A DNA stretch of 64,000 nucleotides, taken from contig JAQGBZ010000036.1 in assembly GCA_034687125.1 (NCBI GenBank), positions 186,001 to 250,000 on the forward strand. Reading direction: 5' to 3'. Below, piece by piece: positions 50,161-61,640 of this stretch (its first letter is position 1; every line of letters starts with the position of its first letter). This DNA is from Neelides folsomi. Lineage: Eukaryota; Arthropoda; Collembola; Neelipleona; Neelidae. The notes under the pieces are model-generated. The model searched no databases and was not told where the DNA came from. It worked only from the letters and a program-made list of their open reading frames with translations. The translations under genes were made by a program, and so were the position numbers.

Positions 50161-51065
50161 TTAAAATGCGAGATAGGGGGAAAGCATTGTGATGAGGATT
50201 GAGATGAAGCCAAGAGAAGATAAAACCACTTTGGCACCCTGATTACATCTCGAATGCTTACAAAAGCAAACCGTGGTAATATTCGGAGGATTCTTCACAG
50301 TCACGCAACCTTCTTTAGCGGGAATGATCGTGTTCTTCGGACCGGGGATTTTCCCTCTCCCCATGCAGCCCCGTTCAGTGGTCCGTTCCTCGTAGCGTTC
50401 GTGAACTATCTTGACGCAGTATTCCGTACCGGGAAGACACGTGCGGATGATGATTTCTTTGGATTCATGGTCGTAAGCATTCCAGGACTCGGTGTCGCAA
50501 ACAGGTTCTTGATCCGTTCTGGCATTTGAAAGACAACGATAGCAATCGAGGATCAAAGTTTCTTCAGTCACGTTCCGCTCTATCCCGTCAGGAAAAACAA
50601 TGCCGTCTTCGTCAAACATTGCATTCTGTACATCCAATTCTTTTTCTAAAAATTAAATTATTAAAATTAATAATTATGATGTTTAATTGAAGACATTTAA
50701 TTGAAGATTTAAATCATAAGAAATTAAAACTTACGAATGCTGTCCCGCCTCACTCTTTTGACTCGGCTCTTTGGGAGTGAAATATTCATCGAGCTTTCTA
50801 AAAGCTGAAGAATTGAAGGCCCAGTTTCGGTCTCAATTGGATCCAATGTTTCCATAATGATGGATTCTGTCATCTCGTCCTTGACCTCGTCCGAGGGAGG
50901 AGTCCAACGGCCGCCTTTCTTTATAACGTTAATGGACCCATTTTGAGGGGCAACATATTTGTTTCTCGCGATCCACCTGGCCTTCTTCACTTGATAATTG
51001 ATGGCGATAATAATCCCAATTGTCAGCCCCGCAATAGCAATGGCATATTTACCAGAAATGCCCAT
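50161..51065 (-). CDS. Ly6/uPAR three-finger protein with N-terminal membrane anchor and furin-like site; exons 51065-50735 and 50645-50161
   Basis: Exons join in phase (…DSI-Q-KELDV…) across a GTAAGT / TTTTTAG intron to give 271 aa. The start MGISGKY is chosen because a TTTAG acceptor lies 11 nt upstream; an ATG at 51095 is upstream of that acceptor and less likely. Residues 6-24 (YAIAIAGLTIGIIIAINYQ) are a hydrophobic helix followed by basic KKARWIARNK, resembling a signal-anchor. A low-complexity acidic stalk follows, then SRVKRVRRDS, a dibasic/furin-like RVKR and RVRR site. The Ly6 domain (about 135-245) has ten cysteines: LDCYRC, PVC, RTC, EYC, RGC, EGC, VCFC and the terminal CN. The last 18-20 residues are hydrophobic, suggesting a GPI signal. 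Family members are extracellular modulators of receptors, channels or septate junctions. The specific function and orthologue are not recognised. Confidence 0.82.
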
Positions 51066-52639
51066 TTCTTCTTTCCTAAATCGTTTAAATAACATTAACT
51101 TTTATGCTTTAAGTAATTAAAATATAAAATTTCCTCGATAGACAGAAAATAATTCAATTGAATAAAAACCCAATTATTTACCAAGCTTTAGATCACTTCG
51201 CTTAAAATTTGACTTTTTAGGGTCTCAAATTTCGATGAGTTCAAAAATTTTATTAAAAATTGGCCGAAGGAAATTGTTGGGAAAGTTTAGAATGAAAAGC
51301 GAGAGATTTGGAAAGGCAAAGGCTGAATTTAGTTAGCTAGTCAAATGAAGTTCACATTTAAAATTGAACGTTTCACAATGCAAAGTGCGATTCTCTTTAT
51401 TAATTAAATAACTTAATTTGTGCTTCATTAAGGTTACACATTAACCATCCATTTAAAATATATGTTACATTTAATTGTGCTTTAGATCATGGCCTGCTCT
51501 GCAAGATACTTAAAGTGGAATATAACCAACGATGGGCAGGATGCAGACATTTGATATGGATTGCGGATTTCTTTTTTGGCAATTGAAAAATAAAGTAATC
51601 CGTAATCCTAATGTTCCCATCCTTGAATATAACTAGGTATTACAAATAAAGGGTGTTTATTATGTTATGTATGTATTTAGAAATTCAATGCATTTGATTT
51701 GATTAACAATATATCAATATATATCCTGTGTATTAAATGACTGTTTAATAAAGAAATTACCAAGTTATATGATTTATTCATTGCCAGTGGAGTGTACATT
51801 TTGTAAATGCGTTAAAATGATGATTAAAATGAACTTTGATTTGATGTTAACATTAGGATAGGAATGAAAATAGCCAGCGCCTGTCAATGTTGAAAGGTTG
51901 AAACTAAATGTGCAAAAAGTAAAGTAAAGGAAGTGAGGATGAGGAAGTAGTTTGATATGAGACATTTAGTTAGCCCGATTTAAATGCAGTTCATCTTTTA
52001 GTTTCTTTTCGAATTGAGATACATAAGGAGAAAGTGGCCAAAAGTGGCCAAAATTCAGGTCAATTATTTTGAAATCTCAAATCCAATTTTAAGTTAATTT
52101 AAAATAAAATACCTATAATCTTTGTAGATGTTTCATCCATACAAAAATATTTATATTAAAGCCAAACAATCTGCTTATCTCATTATAATTTAAATTTTGA
52201 ATACATTTTTATACCACCTTGGAAAAATTTGAATCTGCATTTTTAAATTATGGGTGTAGTTTAAATTTAAAGTAGTTATGCAAGTAGTTAAATGCATTTA
52301 CCAATTGTATTAAAATCAAGAAAATTTACTACTGATTGTGGATATAAGGGCGTTAGATTAAAATTAGTTGAACAGGCATAAAGTGAATAACATTATCAAT
52401 CAATGATTAATCAAAAAGTTCAATTGTGAACAAATCGAAAAGTTCGCTATTTAAATATTTAATAAATACCTAAATAATAATACAGTATCGCATGTCCTAA
52501 AATTTGTTAAAGTATATTTAACCGTTAACAGTCATAAACTAAATATTTATTATACTGCTTACTTTTATATACTATTTACATCTATTTAGAGTATTGGTTA
52601 GCCATTCTTTTAATCTTGTTTGACGAATTTCCTCAAAAA
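51066..52639. other. Divergent intergenic region, Ly6 gene to SPT2
   Basis: Minus-strand 5' UTR of the Ly6 gene is likely at 51066-51075 (acceptor at 51076-51077), with a GTAAAT donor near 51180, implying a small upstream UTR exon. The rest to 52639 is AT-rich with no exon seen. It must contain the 5' ends of both genes; no clear core promoter motif was identified. Confidence 0.45.
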
Positions 52640-54851
52640 ATGAACAAACAAATGGGTTATTACGAACTCATGAATCTGGCCGCGAAAAATTTAAAAAAGA
52701 ATTCCGTGAGTTACTAATTTTACTTTCAAAATAACTATTAAATTGCTTCCCAATTTGACAATGATATATGTATCTTAAAGGAAACCCATGCTAAGTCGAA
52801 AAACGAAGACGCGAAAGAAAAGGAATTAAAAGCAAAAATCGAGTCATTTAAAAAGAAAGTGGAAGCTCAAAAGGCGAAAAAGGCAGCGGAAGAGGAAAAG
52901 AAAAAGAAGCATCTTCTTTCCCTTCGAAATCAAAATAAAAAATCACAGACGCGGGTCAACAAAATGCTCAAGATGACGAAATCGGCAAACAAGGCGTGTA
53001 TGGGTGATGCACGCGATTCTCTCCAGGAGTCTGTTACAGAGCTAGGTGAGTATTAAATTATTTGTTTAAATTAAGTTATGTATTATGTAGGTAATTAAAA
53101 AAAAGGAGAACGAAATATTCAATGAACTTTAATTTATAGACGAATACCAACCGGACCAAGACGACTATGGCTACACGTCTTCCCACGCCGAGATGTTCCA
53201 TAAGAAGTTTTTAGAAAAGTACAATCCAGCAAATTTGACGAAGCCCAAAAAGGTTGAGGCCAAACATGATTCGATTTCTGGTCCTATCAATTCTGTACGA
53301 TGTTTGAACAAAGGAAGGAGAGATGAAACTCTCGATGAACCCTCACCTGAAAAACCAAAGGAGAAGCCGAAGGAGAAAAAGAGGTCATTCCCGGAGCTTT
53401 CATATCATGAACTTCTTTCGCTTGCAAAAGAAAAGCACAAAGAGCCGGTTCTGCTTCCAGTCATCGCTACAAAGAAGGAAGAAAAGTTCGAATTTGGACG
53501 ACCAATGACTGCAAAGGAAAAAGAACAATATCTACAGGAAGTGGCTACACGGCAGCGAATAGAAGATGGAACTTTTATACCGAGACCTGAGTCAAAGTCA
53601 ATTGTTTCCAAATCTCAAATTTCATGTAAACTCATGAAAAAATAAATTTAATTACATTTAATTATTAATTAATTTAACCTTTAAAATAATCTTATTCCAA
53701 TAATCTTACCATTTTGCATTCTTTTAGGTACCAAGAAACCAGAGTTTAAAAAGATACCGCTAAAAGGTGAAATCGTGAAAGAATCTAGACTTCCCGTTCC
53801 CTCAACTTCTCTCAAAACAGAGGAAAGTAAACCGAACTTAAAAGCACCGGCTGTTAAGCAAGAAACGAAGATTAAGAGCAAAACCCCCGATGACTCTCTA
53901 AATCTAATGAGACAAGTGAAGCCACGAGGGCCACGGCGAGAAGAAAAGCCCGAAAACAATATAGAGCCTCCTCCTCAATATCAACAAAATAGAAGACAAC
54001 AAGGTGTACGCGAAGTCATGGAGAAACCGAAAATTGTTCAGCAACCTAGACGTTCTTCTCCTCAGCCGCGATTTCATGCCAAAAGTAATTTTTACTCCCC
54101 CCTTTTTTACATATACTGTTGACATCCGCTCGATTTATTCCGACTTTAATTATTCTTGGCAACAAGGAAATTTTTAACTCTTTTAGCTTTATATTAATTA
54201 ACAATTTAATATTATGAATATTTAAAATCTTATCTCAGCAATACAACGAAAGCACACAAGGATGATAATTTTTAATAGGAATTCAATCCAATTAAGGTTA
54301 AAAAATGAAAATTAACTAAATATTTCCCTGTCTCCCTTTCGCTTGATTTTGAAACAATTCCCACTAACATTCAACCTCTCACACGTGCTGTTATTGTTTT
54401 AGTTTTAATAATAGAATTATGTATTATTTTTCATTGTAACAGAATAGAACATATTTTGAAAATCTTCTATAAATCCGTATGATTTTTTGAATAAGCATTT
54501 CTATGATTTAATATATAGTACATTAAATACTTTTTGAATTTTCCAGAACAAATTATTGAAAGTGACGATGAAGAATATGACTCGGAGATGGACGACTTTA
54601 TCGACGATAGTCCAATGGATGGCCCAATGTCTATAAGTGACATGATTCGGGATATTACCGGCTATGACAAGAGAAGGTTCGCCGATGATAGCGACGACGA
54701 CATTATGGAAACCTCGTTCGCTCAGCAACAACGGGAGGAACATTTTTCCTTAAAGGCTGGCATTAAAGAAGACGAGGAGGAGGAACGGAAAATAAAAGAA
54801 GAAGAAGCGAGAGAAAGGAAAAAACTTATAAAAAAAAGAAAAAAAATGTGA
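52640..54851 (+). CDS. SPTY2D1: SPT2 / SPTY2D1 chromatin protein (histone H3-H4 chaperone), five exons
   Basis: Exons 52640-52705, 52781-53045, 53140-53625, 53728-54084 and 54547-54851 join in frame to 493 codons including TGA. The N-terminus MNKQMGYYELMNLAAKNLKK is followed by a highly charged helical Lys/Glu stretch and a long basic, disordered middle with PEKPKEKPKEKKR and RRSSPQPR. FELSYHELLSLAKEKH-like and RPMTAKEKEQYLQE blocks lie at about residues 175-235. The diagnostic SPT2 domain fills exon 5 (residues 392-492): DDEEYDSEMDDFIDD, ISDMIRDITGYDKRRFADD, DIMETSFAQQQREEHFSLKA then a basic RKKLIKKRKK tail. SPT2 binds DNA and the H3-H4 tetramer, acts in transcription-coupled nucleosome recycling, and in metazoans is nucleolar/nuclear. 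All introns are GT-AG and 75-462 bp. An AATAAA begins 3 nt after the stop (54854), so the 3' UTR is very short. The gene looks intact. Confidence 0.93.
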
Positions 54852-54853
54852 CT

Positions 54854-54859
54854 AATAAA
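54854..54859 (+). terminator. Poly(A) signal directly after the SPT2 stop
   Basis: AATAAA three nucleotides past the TGA. Confidence 0.55.
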
Positions 54860-55329
54860 AATAATTATGAGAGATTATTTTTCAGCCTAAATTTTAGTCA
54901 ACTATAGCTCAATTTTTAATATGAGTTAATTTGTCTCAAGAAATTGTCTCAATATGTTATCAGATTGGAATAATTTTAATGTTGCCTCGATATTTATTAA
55001 GCATATAATTTTGATTGATCGAGATCGACCTTCCTCTAGTTATTTTTTAATTATATGTAATTTTTGGTTTAGCCTCTACATACATCGAATAATACATCAT
55101 ACAAAAGCATCATACATTTCGGCTGTATGTTGAATTGGTATGCTATTCTCAAAATTGGCCACAAATATCATGATACAATTCGGTCACACAAAACAAACAT
55201 AGGTACATTATTTGTGTACGATGAATAGACCCCGGATTCTTATGCATTTGCATATGTCGTGCATATTTTTCACATATTGGATTTTTCTGCATATCTTAGC
55301 ATATATTTTTGGAAATTTTATGAAATTTC
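54860..55329. other. AT-rich spacer between SPT2 and the twitchin-like fragment
   Basis: No coding signal seen. Confidence 0.4.
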
Positions 55330-56905
55330 TTACTAAATATACCCTTCGTGTCGACCATCTCATTGAAGACCACGAGTAGAAGTTCAGAGTGAAGGGTGTG
55401 GACCGCCAAGGAGAATCCGCTCCGGTCAAAACCGGAACTTCAGCCATCACTGCCAAAGACCCTTATGCCAAACCAGACAAACCAAGCGTTCCCGATGTGG
55501 TCGACTGGGACTCTGACCACGTGGACCTCTAATTGTCTCCTCCAAGGAAAGAAGGTGGAACTCGGATCGAAAAATACATCATCAAGAAAAGGCCCAAGTT
55601 TGGACAATGGGAGAAAGCGGCGGAGGTGGGTGGTAAGACGTTGAAAGTAACCGAACCAAACTTGACCGAAGGACAAGAATTCCGAGTTATCGCTGTCCAC
55701 AAAGCTGGTCCTTCAAGACCAAGACGAGTCTTCCTGGAAGATCTGGTTGCGAGGGCCGGGCAGAAAATCGCTTATGCTGTTCCCATCTCTGGGTTCCCAT
55801 TGCCCAAAGCCACTTGGACCTGTTGGTCCTTTGGACGTTTCAGATGTGAACAAGGAGGGAGCCGTCTTACATGGCAGCCACCGAAGAACGACGGCCGATT
55901 ACTCGTTACTTGATTGAGAAAATGGACGTGTCGAGGTCGAGAGGCACTTGGTCCGAAGCTGGAATGTCAAACACCACCACGGTCGATGCGACTAAATTGG
56001 TTCACAAGAAGGAATATTTGTTCCGCGTAAGGGCCCTGAACACCATTGGGGAGAGCAAAAAGGGAATCATTGAATCCAGCCCGATGCTCCCGGAAGACCC
56101 AACATTGTCGACTGAGACTCAACTCGGGTGGAGTTGGATTGGAAGCCGCCCAAGAACGACGGCGGAACTCCCATCACCGACTACATCATTCAAAAGAAGA
56201 AGGGAAATCCATTTTGGATTAAAACTTCTGCTGGTCAAACACATGTAAACAAAATTATATTATTTGTTTAATTAACATAAATTACATACATAATATAAAT
56301 AATATTTAAAGTAGTCTATTTTAAAGTTTTAATTAATCCTGATTATGATTCGAGGTGACTGGAAGATTTGATGGATAGGTAAGAATATGAATTGAGAATT
56401 ATTGTTGTCTACGCGGCTGGACAAAGTGAACGATCCGAACCATCGGATACGGTCCTTTGCCTCCCACGTCGACTCGCCCTCAAGATCACGAGCCCAATTA
56501 ACGACATTCGAATCCGAGCTGGACAGATTTTCCACATCGACATCAATTACATTGGAGAGCCCGCTCCGGATGTTACCTGGACATTGAAGGGGAAGGAGCT
56601 GAAGACGGACGAGAGGAGCACCGCAACGGCCGTTGCCAACCACACACTGTCAATGCTGGCCGATCCGACTCGGGCGAATACACTTTGAGAGTCAAGAACG
56701 AACACGGACCTGACGAAAGCTCGTTCCTGGACAGATCGGGAGAACCAATATGATAAGATTTATTCATTATCACAACAATAAATAGTATGAAAAGTATTAA
56801 CCGGAATATTTATTCAATTTTAGACGTTCCGGGCCGACCTGGTCGACCAGAGCCAATTGACGCAGACAAAGATCACATCATGATGAAATGGAGAATTATT
56901 TGCAT
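55330..56905 (+). pseudogene. Decayed fragment of a twitchin/projectin-type muscle gene (Fn3 and Ig domains)
   Basis: Domain order read across frames: end of one Fn3 (HLIEDHE-stop-KFRVKGVDRQGESAP), Fn3 (DPYAKPDKPSVPDVVDWDSD, SPPRKEGGTRIEKYIIKKRP, EFRVIAVHKAG), start of an Ig (VARAGQKIAYAVPISGFPLP), Fn3 (GPLDVSDVNKEGAVL, WSEAGMSNTTTVDATKLVHK), another Fn3 (QPKNDGGTPITDYIIQKKKG-like, IIVVYAAGQSERSEPSDTV), Ig (SPINDIRIRAGQIFHIDINY, GEPAPDVTWTLKGKEL) and the start of an Fn3 (VPGRPGRPEPIDADKDHIMM). This Fn3-Fn3-Ig pattern and the wording are typical of twitchin, unc-22 and projectin. There are in-frame stops near 55374 and 55530, several frame changes, and a deletion of most of the first Ig near 55818. 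Intron-like gaps (56247-56350 and 56740-56823, the latter with a TTTTAG end) suggest a DNA-level duplication rather than a retrocopy. Its GC-rich codons contrast with the AT-rich surroundings. Confidence 0.78.
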
Positions 56906-57337
56906 TTAAACAATAGGTACGCATGGTAACTTTATTTGATTAAAATCTTACTTGTAAATAACGCTTTTAATTGTTGAACATTGTAAATGTTGAGAATAAA
57001 AAATAAAAACAAAGATTTTAAATAACATTTCGAGACAATTTACTTGAATAAAAGACTATCTAGAAATCACAGTATAGTTGATTGAAAAGTTCAATAAAAC
57101 ACTCAAATAGTGAAATCAAACCACTAAGAATATTGTAAAATTAAACAAATATTTAGAATTTCAATCATATTTTTTAAATTCATTACCGAAAACAAATTAT
57201 TAATCAATTGACCAAGGTTGTAAATCTAATTAAATCTAATTTTCTAAATAAAATATTTTGTATTAAAAAGTTTATATGTACATTATTAATTGTATTAAGA
57301 ACATGATAATTTTATAACGCCATTTCTTTTAATACTT
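56906..57337. other. AT-rich spacer downstream of the Malvolio gene
   Basis: About 75-80% AT, no exon seen. A minus-strand ATTAAA-like element sits about 10 nt after the long-form stop. Confidence 0.4.
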
Positions 57338-60300
57338 CTACACATGACGGTCTTCAGAACAATTTGGTTGTTGGTTGATTGACCCATAATTTTCCGTTGT
57401 GTGGTTATTTAGAATTTTTGGTTCATTATCTAAAACTAAATATCTTGAAATCTGAAAATAAATAATTTCGTTATATATATAGCTGTTCAAACACTGGACG
57501 TTAGATAAGATCAACTTGAAGTGATACATCAATTTTGGTGATCTTAATCGAGGTTGATATACTGGTTAATTTCCAGTTAAAATGCTATGAAGAGCATAAT
57601 AAATAGTTCTTGATAAAGTTGGATTTATGTTAAAAGTTATCCAGAATGCAGGAACTCATAGTTAACCTTATTACATATTTTAAACTGGTTTTTTAGTTCG
57701 ATAGATGCCCCGGTCAGAAAGATGCCCTAATCTTTAAATTATTTACCTCTTACCCCCGGGTATCTTTCGGCCAAATACGGTAATTCATGAATACTGGGAC
57801 GTGCGATATTAAATTTAAGGTGAGTGTTTTTACACTCACCTTAATTTTAAATTTTGTTGTTGGTAGTGTAAAACACTCACTTTATATTTAATATCGCGCT
57901 CCCAAGCATTCTTGAATTAATCCCTTTCGAAATATAATATATGTTCATATTTTTGGTGTTCAGTAGTATTTAATTACCGTATCTCCTTCGAAGAGTTTGT
58001 ATCCCATTGAGACTGCCACATGGACCACCAGATAGAGGCAAAAAGTAAGGTAGAAAAACCCGAAGATTCCCAATAGCAAGTAAACGTACCACACGGACGG
58101 AAACGACATTGTGACGTAGAATCCAACAAAGTACATGTTAATTGCAATTACCACTGCTGACAAAACACACGCGACGACCTTGTTGAACCTTCAATGAAAT
58201 GTCCAAATTGAAATTTATTAAAATCTTACGAAATTATTTTTTCAACAAAGGTGTTGCTGTGTTAGATTTATTTTAATTGGAGCTCGTTTATAACGATGAT
58301 TCTAGATAAAATTGAACATTTTAACTCTGATCTTTGTTGAAATAATTACAATATTATAAGATTGCGGATTTTAAACATATTCAAGAAATAATTGTTTAGA
58401 TTTGATATAGATATATTTATGTATGATGCGTGTAAACGATTGTAATCGTGATTGTTATGCATTTGTATTGTTTTGGCTATGTCTTTGTATTAATTTTACT
58501 AATTTTAAATTAAATTTAAATGTTAAATCTATTACATGGAATCATCATTATAAACATACCAAATTAAAAGGTTTAACTCGAAGAATACGCTACATTACAT
58601 AATGTAAAGCAGGTATGGTCTATGTTATTTAATTGAAACTGACCTTCCATTTGCAAAGTCTCCCATGATCTTTGACGAAGAGGTCATTGAGATTACTGGT
58701 AAAAGAGCAAATGGGAGTTGGAGACTCATGAGGGCATTGAGCATGTCGTTCATTCCCGACAAATCATCAATGTGCTGAAATTTGGCCACTAGAAATGTTG
58801 GGAGTATGGCCAGAGTTCGGGTCAAGAGCACACGCTTCCATCTCGACCATTTCAAATCCAAAAATCCCTGCAGATTTAAATAATTTTTCTAAATGATTTT
58901 AAAAAATTTCATTTTAAAAGCTGGTAAGAAATGCATGAACCATGAAAAATATTTAATTTTAACAAACCTCCATTACAAATTGACCAGCGTATGTTCCAGT
59001 CATCGTGCTAGACTGACCAGCTGCAAGAATTCCAACAGCCCAAATGTACATGGCAGCTTCTCCAAATTGGCACCCGAGGAAAACTCCGCCTTTGTAAATG
59101 TCGTGATCGATTTCATCAGTATTGTTCTGTAAACGATTTAAAGTCGTAGAATTAATTAAACAGGGAAAAATTAATATACAAATATTTAACACTATTCCTT
59201 ACTGGGAAAATGTCAGCATGTGAATTATTAGGGCCGCAAGCCTCCCGAACCTCAGCATTCGTCTTCCTATACATCCCATGAGCAAATACAGATACAACAA
59301 ACACGTTGATGACGAAAGAGACGAAGAGAGCAATAGAAGCTTCAATGAAAAAATATTTGTTTGCCTCCCGAACTTCTCCCTTTTTGGAGCGATCAATTCC
59401 ACGAGACTAAGTCATGAAATACTTTATATTAACTTTTATATTACAAGTTATATTTAAAGAAAATTATTCAGCTTTAAAACGTTAATTTGGGATTATACCT
59501 TAACTAGAGCAGAATGGAGATATAGATTGTGCGGCATAATGATCGCTCCTACAACTCCAACAGCTTGAATTAAAACTTTATTATCGCAGTTATGGCACCA
59601 GGGAATTAGCATCCCTTTCAGAACTTCTCCTTGATCAGGGGCGACTTTTACATACTAAAAATTAATATAATATTATTTTGAAAATGAAAAGAATTAATAA
59701 ATAAAGAATTTGTTTTGTTAATTAGCCATTATTCCAACTCACTTCATAGCCAAAAGAGAAAGCCATGGTTGCAATAAGAATTCCAAAAAAAGCCTCCAAC
59801 TTTCGAAGTCCATACTTGTCAAGGAAGAGAAATGTGAAAGTATCGGCAATTGTGATTAAAACTCCAGCCCACAGAGGAATCCTGTCCAGTCAAAATAATG
59901 AATCAATATTTACTTATATTACTATTAGGTCAGTGAATTTTACAATATTACAATATTAGTTGAAAATATATAATTAGGGAAAAGGCAATAGTAGTTCTAG
60001 AAGCTTACGCTTTATTTGAAAGCAAATAAAAGGCAATGGCTGTTCCAATCACTTCTTGCATGTCTGAACCAATGATGGCAATCTCGACCATCACCCAAAG
60101 GACCATTCGAGGGAAAAGGGGATATTTCCGATTGCACGCTTCCGCCAAATGAAGACCACTTACTACTCCCAGGCGAGCGGACAAACGCTGCATTACAAGA
60201 CCAAGAACCGTGGCCCATAAAAGGACCCACAAAAGCTAAAACAAAACAATCAAATATGTTGTATGGAAAGGCAATTAAATATTTTATAATATAAATCATT

Positions 60301-60935
60301 TATATTATATATCGATCATTTCTCTAAAAACAAAAGGAAATTATGATAAGTATAGTTAATATAAAATTTTCCAATGATAACTTACATTGTATTGAGCAAC
60401 GGACCCTGATTGAAGATCAGATTCAATATTTCCAGGATCTAAATAAGCGATGCTCATTAAAAATCCCGGTCCTGTAAACGCCCACAACTTTCTCCAACTA
60501 AAACTCTGAAATTAAAAATAAAGTTTCGTACTTACATACATTTTATTTATAATTTAAGATTTATTTTTATTATTCACAGAATTAGAATAACATACAAATT
60601 CATAAGAAAGAATTTAAATTCAATTACAGATAGTTTTACTATAGGATTGATTGGATCGATTAATAACTACAGACAGTTAATTGCATTCTTACATCGCTTT
60701 CAGTGTAGGGGACGTGAATGATTTCATCTGAAAAATATGTTTGATTTGAATTATTGTTGTGGAGGATGGTTTGGTCCTCGTTATTGTTGGAATTGACCGG
60801 AAGCGGGTAAGCGTTCAAATCTCTGTCTTGGCTTCCTCGGAGCGACGACGTCCCTGAAGACACGGGGGAATCCCTCATCATGAATTCTTCGTCTCCTCGA
60901 AGCGAATTATCCAATGGGGATTCCTTCCGCGACAT
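57338..60935 (-). CDS. Mvl: NRAMP / DMT1 / Malvolio divalent-metal transporter, nine common exons plus alternative last exon
   Basis: Exons 60935-60693, 60505-60386, 60235-60009, 59881-59743, 59654-59499, 59406-59203, 59126-58968, 58867-58644 and 58188 onward, all with GT-AG introns and preserved frame. The protein has an 81-residue Ser/Asn-rich cytoplasmic N-terminus, then about 12 TM helices. Metal-binding motifs are present: DPGN at 104-107 (TM1) and IIMPHN with M283 and H285 (TM6). [19 protein letters not shown], the family signature in the TM8 region, is intact. The loop with [12 protein letters not shown] offers N-glycosylation sites. NRAMPs couple proton entry to Fe2+/Mn2+ uptake at plasma or endosomal membranes. 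Two ends are possible: reading on past exon 9 gives ...GDTVIKYY and TGA at 57960 (566 aa), whereas splicing at 57978 to an exon at 57451-57338 gives a 37-residue tail [14 protein letters not shown]...CSEDRHV (598 aa). A TTTTTAG acceptor just upstream of the ATG implies a further 5' exon. Confidence 0.95.
57781..57925. repeat. MITE-like element: about 145 bp imperfect inverted repeat in the Malvolio alternative intron
   Basis: The left arm begins AATTCATGAATACTGGGACG and the right arm, read on minus, begins AATTCAAGAATGCTTGGGAG. Both continue with CGATATTAAAT(T/A)TAA and GTGAGTGTTTT over about 55 bp. Inside the left arm is a second perfect hairpin, GGTGAGTGT-TTTT-ACACTCACC. There is no coding capacity. 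Structure is seen; MITE status is inferred. Confidence 0.75.
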
Positions 60936-61041
60936 GTCGAGATCGTCTAAAAATTTACATTCAATGAGCAACTTTTTTCCTCCTAAACACATTTTTTAAC
61001 TTTTACCAAATGCCGCAGAATGGGATAAATATTAATGAATG

Positions 61042-61095
61042 CATAAGTATCTTTCTTTTTTATACATTTTTATTTAAAAAAGAAAGATACTTATG
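61042..61095. repeat. Perfect 21-bp stem hairpin upstream of Malvolio
   Basis: Left arm 61042-61062 (starts CATAAGTATCTTTC) and right arm 61075-61095 (ends GAAAGATACTTATG) are exact reverse complements, with a 12-nt AT loop. It lies about 100 bp upstream of the first Malvolio coding exon's splice acceptor, so it is in a 5' intron or promoter. Confidence 0.9.
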
Positions 61096-61396
61096 GTCCA
61101 CCATTTACAATACTATACTACCCAGAGATTCCTTACATGAAATTCTTCGTTGGTGTGATAATCTTCCTTGGGTGTATTCAATTTTCCTTCGAGGAAATAA
61201 ATTATGTGAAACTTAATTATTGGGGTCTTGCGCTTAAACGCCCCTACAATGATGCTCCGATGTCTGATAAAAGACCAATGATATCTTTAAAGAATAGAAA
61301 TTAGAATGTTATTAATTTCAATATTAGAGGTCAAGAAAGAGCTCGTAGTTGCAGTGTGCAACTTACAACTGTTGAGAATTCAAACAAGACTTGGGC

Positions 61397-61640
61397 GACG
61401 GAACGGAATTCGAACAAATTGAAATTTGAAATTAAAAATCAACCGGAACGGAACCAGAATTGGAAAATAAATGAACACCGGAATCGGGACTTTGGAAATA
61501 GAGGGCCACATGAACCGGAACGGAATTGGAACTTGGGAAACAAATGCTAACCGGAACCGTAATGAAATCGGAACTTGGAAAATGAAACCTACCGGAATCG
61601 AAATTTAGAAAAGTGAGAGCCACCTTATCGGAACTTAAAA
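61397..61640. repeat. Degenerate minisatellite, unit about 36-45 bp, CCGGAACGGAA core
   Basis: Successive units begin at CCGGAACGGAACCAG, CCGGAATCGGGACTT, CCGGAACGGAATTGG, CCGGAACCGTAATG and CCGGAATCGAAATT, each followed by (T/G)GGAAA-like and an A-rich tail. About five to six copies. Scattered GGAACCGGAA motifs continue to about 61940 without clear periodicity. Confidence 0.7.

Noticed and set aside
55330-56905. Functional titin-like gene
   Set aside because: Multiple stops, frame changes and a domain-internal deletion.
57338-57960. Iron-responsive element in the Malvolio 3' UTR
   Set aside because: A CAGTGT occurs near 57490 on minus, but the flanking five bases on each side do not pair and there is no bulged C.
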